A stretch of 64,000 bases of DNA from Bartonella sp. M0177 (GCF_016102285.1 NZ_JACFOY010000001.1:1426001-1490000), one strand, 5' to 3'; positions 48,396 through 59,681 are shown, counted from the stretch's first letter. Numbers and translations: made by a program. Notes: generated from the letters alone by a model not told the origin.

Positions 48396-49085
48396 ATGAA
48401 ACCACTCTGGTTTATTATCTCTGCTGCTGCTTTGATTGTCATTTTAATATTGGCATTCGCTGATTTCCAAACTGCCGCAACCGACAAGATTGCCTATTTG
48501 GGTTATTATGGAATTTGGGGGCTTGCAGCAACGTCGGCATTACTCGGCTCTAAGATCAAATTGAGCGATGCACTGCGAAATATCGCAATTTGGTGTGTTA
48601 TCATTTTTGCACTTATGAGCGTTTACAGTGTACGGTACGAATTGCAGGATATAGCACATCGGCTAACAGCCGGAATCATTCCGGGAAGCCCTCTTACCCG
48701 TTACAATGAAAATGGCAAAACGGTAACTCTTGAACGCTCGGCAAATGGTCACTTCCAGACGCGTGCTTCGATTAATGGAACAAATTTGAACTTTACGATC
48801 GATACCGGCGCTTCCGCAGTGGTTCTTACCTATGACGATGCCCTTGCAGCAAATATTGATGTCAACAAACTGGGATTTAATTATTCTGTCGCAACAGCAA
48901 ACGGGAGCACAAATGCCGCCGCTGTCATTATTGATCATATGAAAATCGGTGATATCGAGCGCGATAATGTTCGTGCTCTTGTCAGCCAGCCTGGCGCCTT
49001 GTCTGAAAGTTTGCTGGGAATGAGTTTCCTCAACCGCCTTTCGGGCTATTCAGTGCGTGGCGACCGGCTTATTCTTGCTGATTGA
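48396..49085 (+). CDS. Retropepsin-like aspartic protease, TIGR02281 type
   Basis: A 229-residue membrane-anchored clan AA protease. Two or three N-terminal hydrophobic segments lead to a periplasmic pepsin-like half. The active-site motif is FTIDTGASAVVLT and the second conserved block is LLGMSFLNRLSGY. ATG 48396 follows GAGAGAGAAC and is preferred over an in-frame start 12 codons upstream. It follows cobS by 39 bases; no functional link is evident. Confidence 0.88.
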   Translation: MKPLWFIISAAALIVILILAFADFQTAATDKIAYLGYYGIWGLAATSALLGSKIKLSDALRNIAIWCVIIFALMSVYSVRYELQDIAHRLTAGIIPGSPLTRYNENGKTVTLERSANGHFQTRASINGTNLNFTIDTGASAVVLTYDDALAANIDVNKLGFNYSVATANGSTNAAAVIIDHMKIGDIERDNVRALVSQPGALSESLLGMSFLNRLSGYSVRGDRLILAD

Positions 49086-49154
49086 TAATTATGAACAACC
49101 GCCCATAATGGGCCACCAACATCCTTAGCACCTAATGGGTGTTCCTCAAACAAT

Positions 49155-50144
49155 CTATTCGATATAGGAATAAGCTTTCCGCAAAATTGAGGAATTCGCC
49201 TCCTGATCTGCGGCTTCAGTCGATAGGATTTGACGCCATTTTTTTGCACCTTTACGACCGGAAAAGAGGCCTATCATGTGGCGCGTAACATGAGAAAGCC
49301 TGCCACCGCCTTTAATGTGGCGGTCAGCATAATCGCACATTGCATCAATGATTGCACTTTCTGCTAACGGTGCCCGATCGTCATGATAGATTTTGTTGTC
49401 AACCTCGCAAAGAATGAAGGGATTATGATAGATAGAACGCCCGAGCATTGCCCCGTCGACATGGTTCAAATGATCGGCAGCTTCATCTATTGATTGAATG
49501 CCGCCATTTATCCCTATGAAATGACTCTGGTTTCCCCTTTTCAGATCATAGACACGCTGATAGTCGAGCGGGGGAACGTCACGATTTTCTTTCGGACTCA
49601 AACCTTTAAGCCAGGCTTTTCGCGCGTGCACCCACAAGGCATCGGCTCCACTCTGCCACACAGCATTACTTAAATCATCAAGTGCCGGAAGGACATCCTG
49701 TTCGTCGACACCGATACGACATTTGACTGTCACCGGAATAGAAACCGCAGATTTCATCTTTTCAACAATGTTGCCGACGAGATCGGGTTGTACCATAAGA
49801 CAAGCACCGAACGCACCCGATTGTACCCTATCCGAGGGGCAACCAACATTGAGATTTATTTCATCATAACCGAAATCTTCACCAATTTTCGAAGCTTCCG
49901 CGAGTTTGTCCGGCGAGGAGCCGCCCAATTGCAAGGCCACCGGATGTTCACATGCGTCAAACTTCAAAAGCCGGTCTCTATCACCGAAAATGGCAGCGTC
50001 CGCGACCACCATTTCCGTATAAAGCAAGGAGTGCTTCGTTAACAAGCGGTGGAAATAGCGGCAATGCCGGTCAGTCCAATCAAGCATCGGCGCAATCGCG
50101 AATTTCGGTTTTTCTGCTCCGTCATAAATTGACATATTACTCAA
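49155..50144 (-). CDS. dusA: tRNA-dihydrouridine(20/20a) synthase DusA
   Basis: FMN-dependent reductase that makes dihydrouridine at positions 20/20a of tRNA. 329 residues. APMLDWTDRHCRYFHRLLT, the active-site Cys in NVGCPSDRVQSGAFGACLM, VKCRIGVDE and GINGGI are all present. GRSIYHNPF is the C-terminal FMN block of DusA. It sits 29 bases from the aminotransferase on the same strand. Confidence 0.95.
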   Translation of the reverse strand: MSNMSIYDGAEKPKFAIAPMLDWTDRHCRYFHRLLTKHSLLYTEMVVADAAIFGDRDRLLKFDACEHPVALQLGGSSPDKLAEASKIGEDFGYDEINLNVGCPSDRVQSGAFGACLMVQPDLVGNIVEKMKSAVSIPVTVKCRIGVDEQDVLPALDDLSNAVWQSGADALWVHARKAWLKGLSPKENRDVPPLDYQRVYDLKRGNQSHFIGINGGIQSIDEAADHLNHVDGAMLGRSIYHNPFILCEVDNKIYHDDRAPLAESAIIDAMCDYADRHIKGGGRLSHVTRHMIGLFSGRKGAKKWRQILSTEAADQEANSSILRKAYSYIE

Positions 50145-50173
50145 CGTTCCGCTTTCAATTTTGTCGATATTTA

Positions 50174-51319
50174 TTAAAGCAGCCAGTTTTTGAGGCGCTT
50201 CAGTGCTTCGTCAATTTCGGCAGGCGAACCGGCATAGGAAAAGCGCATTGTACGTTTTCCTTCCACAGTATCAAAGTCCACGCCGGGAGTTGCCGCCACA
50301 TTGGTTTCATCAAGCATTTTCCGGGCAAATTCTGTACTATCATTGCTATATTTTGTTACATCACAATAAGCATAAAATGCTCCGTCCATGGGTGCCAATA
50401 ATTTGAGCCCTAATAAAGGCAAGCCATTTTTCAAATGTTCCCGATTAATACGATAGCTATCCTTTATCTTTTCCAGATCGGCTGTTGCGTCAAAGGCCGC
50501 GATAGCAGCTATTTGAGAAAGTTCGGGAGCCGATATATAGAGATTTTGGGAAATCCGCTCGACTGTTCTTACCGCATTTTCGGGTAATACCATCCAGCCG
50601 ATACGCCACCCTGTCATACAATAATACTTGGAAAACGAGTTGATAACGGTTACCTCGTCGCTGAAAGACAATGCTGTAACATCCGGACCGGTAAAGTTCA
50701 GCCGGTGATAAATTTCATCGGCAATCACTGTAATATTATGCGTTTTACAAAATTGTATGATGTTTTTGAGGTCATCCGGCTTCATAGATGCCCCCGTTGG
50801 ATTGCTGGGAGAGGCAAACAAAATACCTTTAAGCGGTGTATGAGCATGTACCTCTTCGAGTTTTTCTATGTCGATCAGACCATTTCCATTGGTGTCGATC
50901 TCTACGACCTGAAGTCCGAGCGCCTTCATAATATGGCGATAGGCCGGATAACCCGGCCGCGTTATCGCGACTCGCTCTCCAACATCGAAAAATGTCAAAA
51001 AGGCCAGATTGAACGCGGCAGATGACCCGGTCGTAACAGCTATCCGCTCAGGCGATATGGAAAGGTGATGATGTTCATTGTAATAGGCGGCAATTTTTTC
51101 ACGTAAACGTGTAAGCCCTAACGAATCGGTATATCCGATATGACCATCTTCGAGCGCGCGTTTGGCAGCTTCTCTGACGATCATTGGACAAGATGCAGCG
51201 GGCTGACCTATCGCCATGGAAATAACCGGATCACCGTTTTTCAGCTTTTTATTGGCGGCGGCAAGCACGTCCATTGCAAAAAAGGGATCGACATCACTTC
51301 TTTTCGATAGACAAATCAT
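50174..51319 (-). CDS. PLP-dependent aminotransferase, class I/II
   Basis: A 381-residue fold-type I aminotransferase. The PLP Lys lies in SFSKYYCMTGWRIGWMVLP; ASPSNPTGASM and VIADEIYHRLNF are the cofactor-anchoring blocks. The sequence resembles aspartate/aromatic aminotransferase-like proteins, but its substrate is not determinable. ATG 51319 follows GGAG; a GTG four codons upstream would overlap that site. The gene is divergent from the M48 protease. Confidence 0.92.
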   Translation of the reverse strand: MICLSKRSDVDPFFAMDVLAAANKKLKNGDPVISMAIGQPAASCPMIVREAAKRALEDGHIGYTDSLGLTRLREKIAAYYNEHHHLSISPERIAVTTGSSAAFNLAFLTFFDVGERVAITRPGYPAYRHIMKALGLQVVEIDTNGNGLIDIEKLEEVHAHTPLKGILFASPSNPTGASMKPDDLKNIIQFCKTHNITVIADEIYHRLNFTGPDVTALSFSDEVTVINSFSKYYCMTGWRIGWMVLPENAVRTVERISQNLYISAPELSQIAAIAAFDATADLEKIKDSYRINREHLKNGLPLLGLKLLAPMDGAFYAYCDVTKYSNDSTEFARKMLDETNVAATPGVDFDTVEGKRTMRFSYAGSPAEIDEALKRLKNWLL

Positions 51320-51439
51320 ACTGGTCTCCACATAAAAAAACGTATAGATTCAAATCATGTGCCGCACAACAGCCTGAAAGCCATGGCTAGAACGATGAAA
51401 AACCATGTATCTCTGCTCGAAGCACTCCGGGGAGTATCT

Positions 51440-52855
51440 ATGAAGATAGAGTTGCAGACTTCAAGACAAAAATTATTGTCTTTTATAAAACGATCAATAA
51501 CTCTCTTGGTCCATTTCGGTCTGGCTGCCATATTGGTTCTTGCGCCATCTATGAATGTTGCGCAAGCCCAATCCCAGTCTGTTCCCATCATTCGTGATGC
51601 CGAAATTGAACAATTATTATACGATTATACAACGCCGATTTTTAAAGCTGCTGGCATAAAGAACAAGATACAAATCATTATCGTCAATGACCAAAGTTTC
51701 AACGCCTTTGTCGATGGTCAGCGTATGTTCGTCAACATCGGTGCCTTGATGCAAGCCGAGACCCCTAACGAAATTATCGGCGTTATAGCGCACGAAACAG
51801 GGCACTTGGCAAATGGACACCAGCAACGTTTGCGCGAACAAATAAAGCGCGCTCAAACCATGGCCGTTATTGGTATGCTGTTAGGAATTGGGGCGGGCGT
51901 TGCCGGCGCTACTACCGGCAATTCGGCCGCAGCCGGAGCTGGCGGCGGAATAGCTGCCGGAAGTAACGAAATAGCAATGCGTACTCTTCTCAATTATCAA
52001 CGCAGTGAAGAGGCCGCAGCCGATAGAGCGGCCGTCAATTACCTTAACGCAACGGGTCAGTCGACAAAAGGAATGTTGATAACATTCGAGCGCTTTTCCA
52101 GTGCACTTGCTCTTTCCGGTGCGAAAGTTGACCCCTATAGAGTGAGCCACCCATTACCCCGCGAACGTATTGCCGCTTTGGAAACATTAGCCAAACAGAG
52201 CCCTTACTATGACAAGAAAGACCCGCCCGAGTTACAACTGCGTCACGATATGGCTCGGGCAAAAATAGCGGCATATACCGATCATTTCACGGAGCTGCGC
52301 CGCATGTTCAAAGATAATCCGCGCGGGCTTCCTGCGCGTTACGGCGAAGCAATATTGGCTGTCGAGAGCGGTTCGCCGAAAAATGCGGTTGAAAAGGTAA
52401 AAGACCTTATAAAAGACGAACCGAAAAACCCCTATTTTCTTGAATTGTTGGGCGACGCTCTCATTAAAGCGAATGACCCTGCCGGTGCTGCAAATGCGTA
52501 TAAACGTTCGGCAGAGCTTGACCCGCGCGGTTCCAGTCTTTTGCGTGTAAGCTATGGACATGCTTTGTTGTTGACAAATGACCCGAAAAACGTTCCGCTC
52601 GCTATAACTGAAATACGTGCCGGAATCGCCAAAGAGCCTGAATTTGCTGCTGGTTACGGCTATCTTGCACTCGCTTACGGAAGAAGCGGACAAGTCGCAC
52701 TTGCCGATCTTGCAACAGCCGACATGCATTATTATAGTGGCAATCGTATGCAGGCTCGCATTTTTGCAACGCGAGCCCAACAGAAGCTTGCACGCGGCTC
52801 GGCCGAGTGGTTGCGCGCCCAAGATATTCTCAATACAACGCAACAAAAAAAATAA
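51440..52855 (+). CDS. M48 family metalloprotease with TPR-like tail (BepA-like)
   Basis: Periplasmic zinc protease of 471 residues. After a hydrophobic signal segment (ITLLVHFGLAAILVLAPSM, then AQAQ), the HExxH motif is VIAHETGHLANGH at about residues 118-122. The third ligand Glu is in RSEEAADRAAVNYL. A Gly/Ala-rich helix divides them, and the C-terminal third is TPR-like (ELLGDALIKANDPAGAANAY). This architecture matches BepA/YfgC, which controls outer-membrane protein assembly. ATG 51440 has GGAG 5 bases before it; earlier in-frame starts are poorer. Confidence 0.92.
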   Translation: MKIELQTSRQKLLSFIKRSITLLVHFGLAAILVLAPSMNVAQAQSQSVPIIRDAEIEQLLYDYTTPIFKAAGIKNKIQIIIVNDQSFNAFVDGQRMFVNIGALMQAETPNEIIGVIAHETGHLANGHQQRLREQIKRAQTMAVIGMLLGIGAGVAGATTGNSAAAGAGGGIAAGSNEIAMRTLLNYQRSEEAAADRAAVNYLNATGQSTKGMLITFERFSSALALSGAKVDPYRVSHPLPRERIAALETLAKQSPYYDKKDPPELQLRHDMARAKIAAYTDHFTELRRMFKDNPRGLPARYGEAILAVESGSPKNAVEKVKDLIKDEPKNPYFLELLGDALIKANDPAGAANAYKRSAELDPRGSSLLRVSYGHALLLTNDPKNVPLAITEIRAGIAKEPEFAAGYGYLALAYGRSGQVALADLATADMHYYSGNRMQARIFATRAQQKLARGSAEWLRAQDILNTTQQKK

Positions 52856-52914
52856 CACGGCAACTGAAAAAATAACACGCAATTACCTGAGTTTTGAATA
52901 AAGCGAGCCAATCA

Positions 52915-53769
52915 ATGCAATATTTTATGCCCTCATTCATAAACAAACGTTCTTTGTTCACAGGAGTGATGGGGATTTTCTTATCAGTGGCCTCCATGGA
53001 AAACGGGGCTTTGGCTGTTGAAGCAAATAGCAATACAACCGATCAAATAAAAAATGAACTTCTCGCCGATCCGAATTTTATCACCGCATTGGCGGACGCG
53101 GTTAAAAAACAGACCTCAGATGATCATATTCGCGAGGTTGTTAAGGACTATCTCGTAAAAAATCCGGAAGTCATGCTTGAAGTACAGGAAGCACTCAATA
53201 ATAAAATCGAGCAAAAAAATACCGAAAATCGCTCTTCGACAATAACCGGGATGAAAGACGAGATATTCAATTCTTCGGATGACGGTATCTTGGGAAACCC
53301 GAACGGAAAAATATCATTGGTAGAATTCTTCGATTATAATTGTGGTTACTGTAAAAAGTCCTATCCCGATATTCAGGCTCTTATAAAGGGTGATCCCGAT
53401 TTACGTATCGTGCTCAAGGATTTTCCTGTTTTAGGTGATGATTCGGTTAAAGCGCACATTGTGGCACGTGCCTTTATGAAACTGATGCCTATGAAATTTG
53501 CGGCATTTCATAATCAAATGATGACAAGTGAAGGGCGTGCGAATGAGGAAAAAGCCATAAAAATTGCTGTAAAACTTGGCGTTGACGAGAAACAATTACG
53601 TCAAACTATGAAGGATCCGGATATACAGCAAGTCTTTATGAAAAACGGCAAACTTGCTTACTTGCTCGATATCAATGGCACGCCGAGCTATATTTTAGGA
53701 AATGAAGTTCTTGTCGGTGCCGTTGGAGAAAATGTTCTGAAAAAGAAAATTGCATTGCTAGAACAATAA
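52915..53769 (+). CDS. DsbA-family thiol:disulfide oxidoreductase
   Basis: Exported thioredoxin-fold protein of about 284 residues. A signal peptide (LFTGVMGIFLSVASM region) is followed by a helical N-terminal extension and then the DsbA fold with CGYC at residues 143-146 (FFDYNCGYCKKSYP). The cis-Pro loop is GTPSYIL. It resembles Com1/ScsC-like proteins. It oxidises or isomerises periplasmic disulfides. It lies between the M48 protease and accB; the aroQ gene often seen here in relatives is missing. Confidence 0.9.
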   Translation: MQYFMPSFINKRSLFTGVMGIFLSVASMENGALAVEANSNTTDQIKNELLADPNFITALADAVKKQTSDDHIREVVKDYLVKNPEVMLEVQEALNNKIEQKNTENRSSTITGMKDEIFNSSDDGILGNPNGKISLVEFFDYNCGYCKKSYPDIQALIKGDPDLRIVLKDFPVLGDDSVKAHIVARAFMKLMPMKFAAFHNQMMTSEGRANEEKAIKIAVKLGVDEKQLRQTMKDPDIQQVFMKNGKLAYLLDINGTPSYILGNEVLVGAVGENVLKKKIALLEQ

Positions 53770-54027
53770 TTTTTTCTGTAATGTCACGTAAGATTAAACT
53801 TTTGTTGACGCTGTGTTTGAGTTGAGGAATTTGCACTTTCGCTTTTTCCTCAACATGCTTATAAGCGTTTTATGTGTCAAGCTGTTGCTAAAAATGTTAC
53901 AGCTTCATGATAGAAAATTTTATTTGCCTCTCATGGTTATTGCGCCAGCGGAAGGCAACCGGATTGAAATTCGGTCCGGTCATAGAAGTTTGAAAGCGGT
54001 CACGACGATCGAGGAGTAAAGAAAGAG

Positions 54028-54510
54028 ATGGCTACAAAAACAACAAGTACCGTCAAAAGCACAGGTGTTAACAAAGATCTCATCCGCGATCTCGCCGAAA
54101 TACTCAATGATACCAATCTTTCGGATATCGAGGTTGAACAAGGAGACTTGCGCATTCGTGTTTCGCGCCAGTTGAATGCAGGTGCACCTGTACAAACTGT
54201 CTACGCGCCATCTCCAGCAGCACCGGCCGCACCGGCTGCCCCTGCTCCTGCAGAATCGGCAAAAGAAGATTTGACCAAAAATGCCGTAACTTCTCCTATG
54301 GTTGGCACTGCTTATCTGGCACCTGCACCAGGGGCACGTCCATTTGTTGAAGTCGGGCAAAAAGTTTCGGAAGGTCAAACCTTGATTATTATCGAAGCAA
54401 TGAAAACGATGAACCAAATATCCTCACCCCGTGCAGGCACGGTTAAGGCTATTTTGGTGGAAGATGCGCAACCTGTTGAATTCGGTGAGCCTCTGGTCGT
54501 TGTTGAATAA
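54028..54510 (+). CDS. accB: Acetyl-CoA carboxylase biotin carboxyl carrier protein
   Basis: Carries biotin in fatty-acid synthesis; 160 residues. An N-terminal helical region, a Pro/Ala-rich linker (about residues 60-76) and the C-terminal biotinyl domain are visible. The biotin Lys is K126 in [27 protein letters not shown] is the domain entry. ATG 54028 follows AAAGAAAGAG. accC follows after 14 bases. Confidence 0.97.
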   Translation: MATKTTSTVKSTGVNKDLIRDLAEILNDTNLSDIEVEQGDLRIRVSRQLNAGAPVQTVYAPSPAAPAAPAAPAPAESAKEDLTKNAVTSPMVGTAYLAPAPGARPFVEVGQKVSEGQTLIIIEAMKTMNQISSPRAGTVKAILVEDAQPVEFGEPLVVVE

Positions 54511-54524
54511 GACAGGATCGCTAA

Positions 54525-55880
<1,356 letters not shown>

Positions 55881-55885
55881 TAGCT

Positions 55886-56491
55886 TTGTCTGAAAAAGAA
55901 AAAGATAAATTAACCCCTGCGCTACTCCTAAGCGCCTATGCGCAGGGAATTTTTCCTATGTCGGATGATGCCGAAGATCCCGACATTTATTGGATACGTC
56001 CGGAACGGCGTGGAATTATTCCTTTGGACAATTTTCACATTCCGAAAAGTCTGAAGAAAACTATGAAGAAAGAGCCGTTCAAAATCGTCATTGATTCCGA
56101 TTTCGAAGGCGTTATTTCAGGCTGTGCCGAATCAAAGCCGGGGCGTGAAACAACATGGATCAATCACCCCATTCGTAAAGCTTATGGTGAGCTATTCGAA
56201 CTAGGGTTTTGCCATACTGTTGAAGCTTGGCAAAACGAGAAGCTTGTCGGCGGTTTATATGGTTTGGCTTTGGGACAAGCCTTTTTCGGTGAAAGCATGT
56301 TTTCGCGCGTCACTGATGCTTCCAAGATATGTCTTGTTGCGCTCGTAGACCATTTAAAAAGCCATAACTTCATTCTTCTCGACACACAATTTACAACCCC
56401 GCATCTTGAGCATTTCGGCGCAATAGAAATTACGAGACAAGATTATGAAATGCGCCTGAAAAAAGCCCTATCCAGCCACGCCGAGTTTTAA
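55886..56491 (+). CDS. aat: Leucyl/phenylalanyl-tRNA--protein transferase
   Basis: N-end rule enzyme that adds Leu/Phe to proteins with N-terminal Arg or Lys; 201 residues. [50 protein letters not shown] and [16 protein letters not shown] are the family blocks. The likely start is TTG 55886, 5 bases after the accC stop; no suitable ATG precedes the conserved region. Confidence 0.93.
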   Translation: MSEKEKDKLTPALLLSAYAQGIFPMSDDAEDPDIYWIRPERRGIIPLDNFHIPKSLKKTMKKEPFKIVIDSDFEGVISGCAESKPGRETTWINHPIRKAYGELFELGFCHTVEAWQNEKLVGGLYGLALGQAFFGESMFSRVTDASKICLVALVDHLKSHNFILLDTQFTTPHLEHFGAIEITRQDYEMRLKKALSSHAEF

Positions 56492-56627
56492 AATCTTTAT
56501 ATTTCTCACCAAATTGGCAGCTAAATTCCCACATGTTTTTCAAAAATTTTCAGCACGCAAAAAAGATTGTTGTTTTGGCAATTTTTCTGTTTGCCTTTGG
56601 CAAAGTTTATGCTAGTTGCAGTGCGGC

Positions 56628-56703
<76 letters not shown>

Positions 56704-57026
56704 CTTAAGTCTTTGATTTACAAGTCTAATTTCCGAAACACAAAAATTCACATATTAAAGTTTGACACTTTTTTGAAGAGTTTGACAATCTATGTGCTCT
56801 TTTTGTTCATTCTTGCAACCGAGTCGCACAACGGCTACTTCGTTTTTTTGCCTTGTTCAACTCACCGTAAATATTGCCTTTAAACACATTAAACATATCA
56901 TGATCAATATCACCAACTGGCATGTCAGAACAAAGGTGTGAATCAACGAGCTTATTGTTCTACGTCGGCTCGTCATGTCATTGTTACAGCCTCGGATAAT
57001 AGAAAATATCCGAAGCATTCTTACTT

Positions 57027-57131
57027 TCAACACTTAATAAGTCTTCTTTTTTCAGCATCTGGTGTTTTAGCTTTTCCTTCTTTTGGAAATGCCAAAATCA
57101 TTGCCATTTTTCCTATAACGGTCACTGCCAT
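57027..57131 (-). pseudogene. Small minus-strand coding fragment, 34 codons
   Basis: A coherent frame MAVTVIGKMAMILAFPKEGK ending with a lysine/arginine-rich tail, in the same frame as the fragment just upstream after one TAG. It may be the end of the same decayed gene or a small peptide. No function recognised. Confidence 0.3.
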
Positions 57132-57140
57132 ATCCGCCAG

Positions 57141-57317
57141 CTAAGTCGGTACCAACTGATACCCGTGTTTGGTTAGAATTGTGTTAGTCAATTCCTGTGC
57201 CAGTGATTTGGCCAAATCATGGTCTTTAAAACCGAGATTATCGGGAAACTCTCCGATAATCCCATCAACCTTTCCATAAGCGTCCGCTACAATTACGGTA
57301 AATTCGATACAAAAAAT
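57141..57317 (-). pseudogene. Minus-strand gene fragment, unknown
   Basis: A frame of 58 residues with protein-like content (VIVADAYGKVDGIIGEFPDN, then KDHDLAKSLAQELTNTILTK) and no start codon in frame. A possible start, MQFINFNNKFF at 57338 downward, lies in a different frame, which suggests a frameshift in the T-rich stretch near 57305-57320. Not recognised. It is divergent from the gene at 57403. Confidence 0.4.
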
Positions 57318-57402
57318 TTATTGTTGAAATTTATAAATTGCATTGTGGCGCTTTTCGTTCGATTGCATAGTAAATATCATGCAGTAATGGAGGGCGGTTC
57401 AA

Positions 57403-58011
57403 ATGGATAGAGATAAATTAATTGACGTTAAGCAAAGGTTTTCTGTTTGGTGTGCATCAACCGCCGCCCGAGCTTCAAGGAAATGTCGATTTACGGGTGA
57501 ACAAGGTGCAGAGATTGCTCTTAATAGCTCACTGTTGGACTATAAGACTTTAGACGATTTACCTGACCCGCTTGAATTCGATAATTTACATAAAAAATTA
57601 CGGCAAAAAATATGTTTAGCGGCCGAAAATACTATCAAAAACAACAGAATGCAGTTCACGCATGGTGTAGCTGCAAAATTTATAAATATTTATTTTAAGG
57701 CTATGTTCCTAAATGATGTTCCAGCAGACCGTTCCGACTACGAGAACAAAATAAACGCTTTGCATCCGCCGATAGACCGCCTCTTATTGCAAAAATTAGC
57801 AGAAAAAAATGTTGGTGGTCTTGAAAATTTTTGGTGGGAAAAAGTAAAGGAAGGATGGTCCAAATTTTCATCTGACGATTATGAAGATGTTATAAGACAT
57901 ATAAAAAATATAACCAAAGGTCGTTTATGGGAAATTGAAGAGTTTTGGCCCGGTTTTAATAAAACTAAAAAAGTCATCAATAATCCAACATTACCATTTT
58001 ATGAAACATAA
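57403..58011 (+). CDS. Hypothetical protein, 202 residues
   Basis: An intact, AT-rich gene with ATGGAGGGCGGTTC as ribosome-binding region before ATG 57403. The protein is soluble-looking, with no signal peptide or TM helix. Notable segments are RFSVWCASTAARASRKCRFT near the N-terminus, QFTHGVAAKFINIYFKAMF, ALHPPIDRLLL and GRLWEIEEFWPGF. I do not recognise a characterised family. Its composition differs from neighbouring housekeeping genes, which fits transfer. Confidence 0.75.
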   Translation: MDRDKLIDVKQRFSVWCASTAARASRKCRFTGEQGAEIALNSSLLDYKTLDDLPDPLEFDNLHKKLRQKICLAAENTIKNNRMQFTHGVAAKFINIYFKAMFLNDVPADRSDYENKINALHPPIDRLLLQKLAEKNVGGLENFWWEKVKEGWSKFSSDDYEDVIRHIKNITKGRLWEIEEFWPGFNKTKKVINNPTLPFYET

Positions 58012-58718
58012 ACACAAAACGATGTTCCGTAAGCGTATAGCTCAATTGTGTTTAACTTTCGTACTCTGATTGCTTTGTTTTAACCTTGCTATAATGCCGG
58101 TAGAATAGATACCGCACCGAAATTATCACAGTTAAAAGGCTCTTCGATCATGAGGTTGTCGTTCGGTTTTGCACGAGAAATAGACTTGCTAAAGGCCGCA
58201 TTGACATTGCCGTTACAGACATAACCGAAATAGGCTGAACAGCTTGTGATAATATGTTCATCAACTCCTACTAAAAGTTCGCGTAACGGGATATCGCTCT
58301 AACGCACATTCGTCTAAGAAGAATTTGAGCCAGCATACTTTTTCGAACGCAGCGCTACATATGTTTTTAAACGCCACGTTTCGGTTTCCGAATTAGTATA
58401 AAGACGCAAGGTCGCGTGAGAAGGCCATGTGTAACTATCATTCCGCAAACCGGATTTGCTGAGCGTTAACCATTGTCGCCAGCAGCTACAACACTGCGGA
58501 GATAGTTGGAAATCCGAATGCAGCTTGATATGTTGTAATAGTCATTGCCAAAAACATTGCATAAATACCCACTATTTTATCGTATCCGGTTTTCTGTTTG
58601 TAACATCAGCGGCAGGTGATATTGTGGGCAACGATATCAAAAGCGAATATGCGAGATATTATTCATTCATTAATGTCGCCGGTAGGATAGATCAGGACTT
58701 ATTAAACGGCGCTCTTTT
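58012..58718. other. Decayed coding region, minus-strand remnants
   Basis: About 700 bases with no intact gene. Two minus-strand remnants look protein-like. One, 58089-58298, is 69 codons without a start. The other, 58438-58550, reads like a transporter helix (AMTITTYQAAFGFPTISAVL) with an internal stop and a likely frameshift. The region appears to be a gene graveyard. Confidence 0.45.
58089..58298 (-). pseudogene. Minus-strand gene remnant, 69 codons
   Basis: Open between two TAG codons, with sequence such as RELLVGVDEHIITSCSAYFG and NDNLMIEEPFNCDNFGAVSI. It has three cysteines and no usable start in its first two-thirds. The composition is coding-like and the C-terminus is defined, so it is likely the tail of a lost gene. 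Family unknown. Confidence 0.35.
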
Positions 58719-59681
58719 CTAAACATCATAAAAATTTTTGCTATCAGCAAATTGATCGGTAGCTTTTATGAGACAATCAAGAATACCCGGCTCAGAGTAA
58801 CTGTGCCCTGCTCCCTCGACTATATGAAGCTTTGATCCGAGCCAGCATTTATGTAACTTCCACGCATAAGATAGACGACAGATAAGGTCATGTCGGCCAT
58901 GTACAATCACACAGGGCAGATGCCTGATTTTATCAAGGTTACGAAAAAGTTGTTCCTCTTCAAGCCAGCAGTCATTAACAAAATAATGATTTTCAAGCCG
59001 CGCTATGTCCAAGGCCGCTTTATCAGATTGTGGCGTTCTGGGAGATGGCTTCGGCGGTATGATCGATACATTTTTCGCTTCCCAATCACTCCAGGCGCGG
59101 GCAGCATTGATAGCGATATCCTCTTGCTCATGATTGAGCAGGCGGTGATAGGCGCCGATCAGGTCATTCCTTTCCGCAAGCGGTACGGGCTTAATGTAAT
59201 TCTCCCAATAATCGGGTGATATTTCCGAAGCTCCATATTGGTTCAACCAATTCATTTCATCCCTGCTTCCGGTAAAAATTCCGCGAAGGACCAAACCACT
59301 AACATGGTCCGGATGAGTCTCAGAATAGGCGAGAGCCAGCGTCGATCCCCAAGAGCCGCCAAAAACCAACCATTGATCCATTCCCACCATCTGACGAAGC
59401 TTTTCCATATCCTCAACCAGATGCCATGTGGTGTTCGCAGTTATCGAAGCATGAGGTGTAGAACGACCGCAACCACGCTGATCAAACAGCAAAACATCAT
59501 ACTTATTCGGATCAAACAACCGACGATGATTTTCGGAAATGCCACTGCCAGGCCCACCATGCAGGAAAACTGCTGGCTCGGCCCCTTTAGTACCTACTCT
59601 TTCCCAATAAAGCTTATGTCCATCACCAACATCAAGCATACCATGCGCGAATGGTTCAATAAGCGGATAAAGTTCTCTCAT
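58719..59681 (-). CDS. pip: Prolyl iminopeptidase
   Basis: Alpha/beta hydrolase that removes N-terminal proline from peptides; 320 residues, usual for the monomeric S33 family. Oxyanion-hole motif FLHGGPGSGISENHRRLFDP, DQRGCGRSTPHAS, nucleophile Ser110 in FGGSWGSTLALAYSE, Asp in IVHGRHDLICR and His in EGAGHSYSEPG complete the triad. ATG 59681 (MRELYPLIEPF) is chosen. It is an intact metabolic gene inside the decayed region. Confidence 0.95.
   Translation of the reverse strand: MRELYPLIEPFAHGMLDVGDGHKLYWERVGTKGAEPAVFLHGGPGSGISENHRRLFDPNKYDVLLFDQRGCGRSTPHASITANTTWHLVEDMEKLRQMVGMDQWLVFGGSWGSTLALAYSETHPDHVSGLVLRGIFTGSRDEMNWLNQYGASEISPDYWENYIKPVPLAERNDLIGAYHRLLNHEQEDIAINAARAWSDWEAKNVSIIPPKPSPRTPQSDKAALDIARLENHYFVNDCWLEEEQLFRNLDKIRHLPCVIVHGRHDLICRLSYAWKLHKCWLGSKLHIVEGAGHSYSEPGILDCLIKATDQFADSKNFYDV

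Noticed and set aside
53813-54019. 68-codon frame just before accB, possible aroQ remnant
   Set aside because: Its translation shows none of the dehydroquinate dehydratase motifs in any part, so it is more likely spacer.
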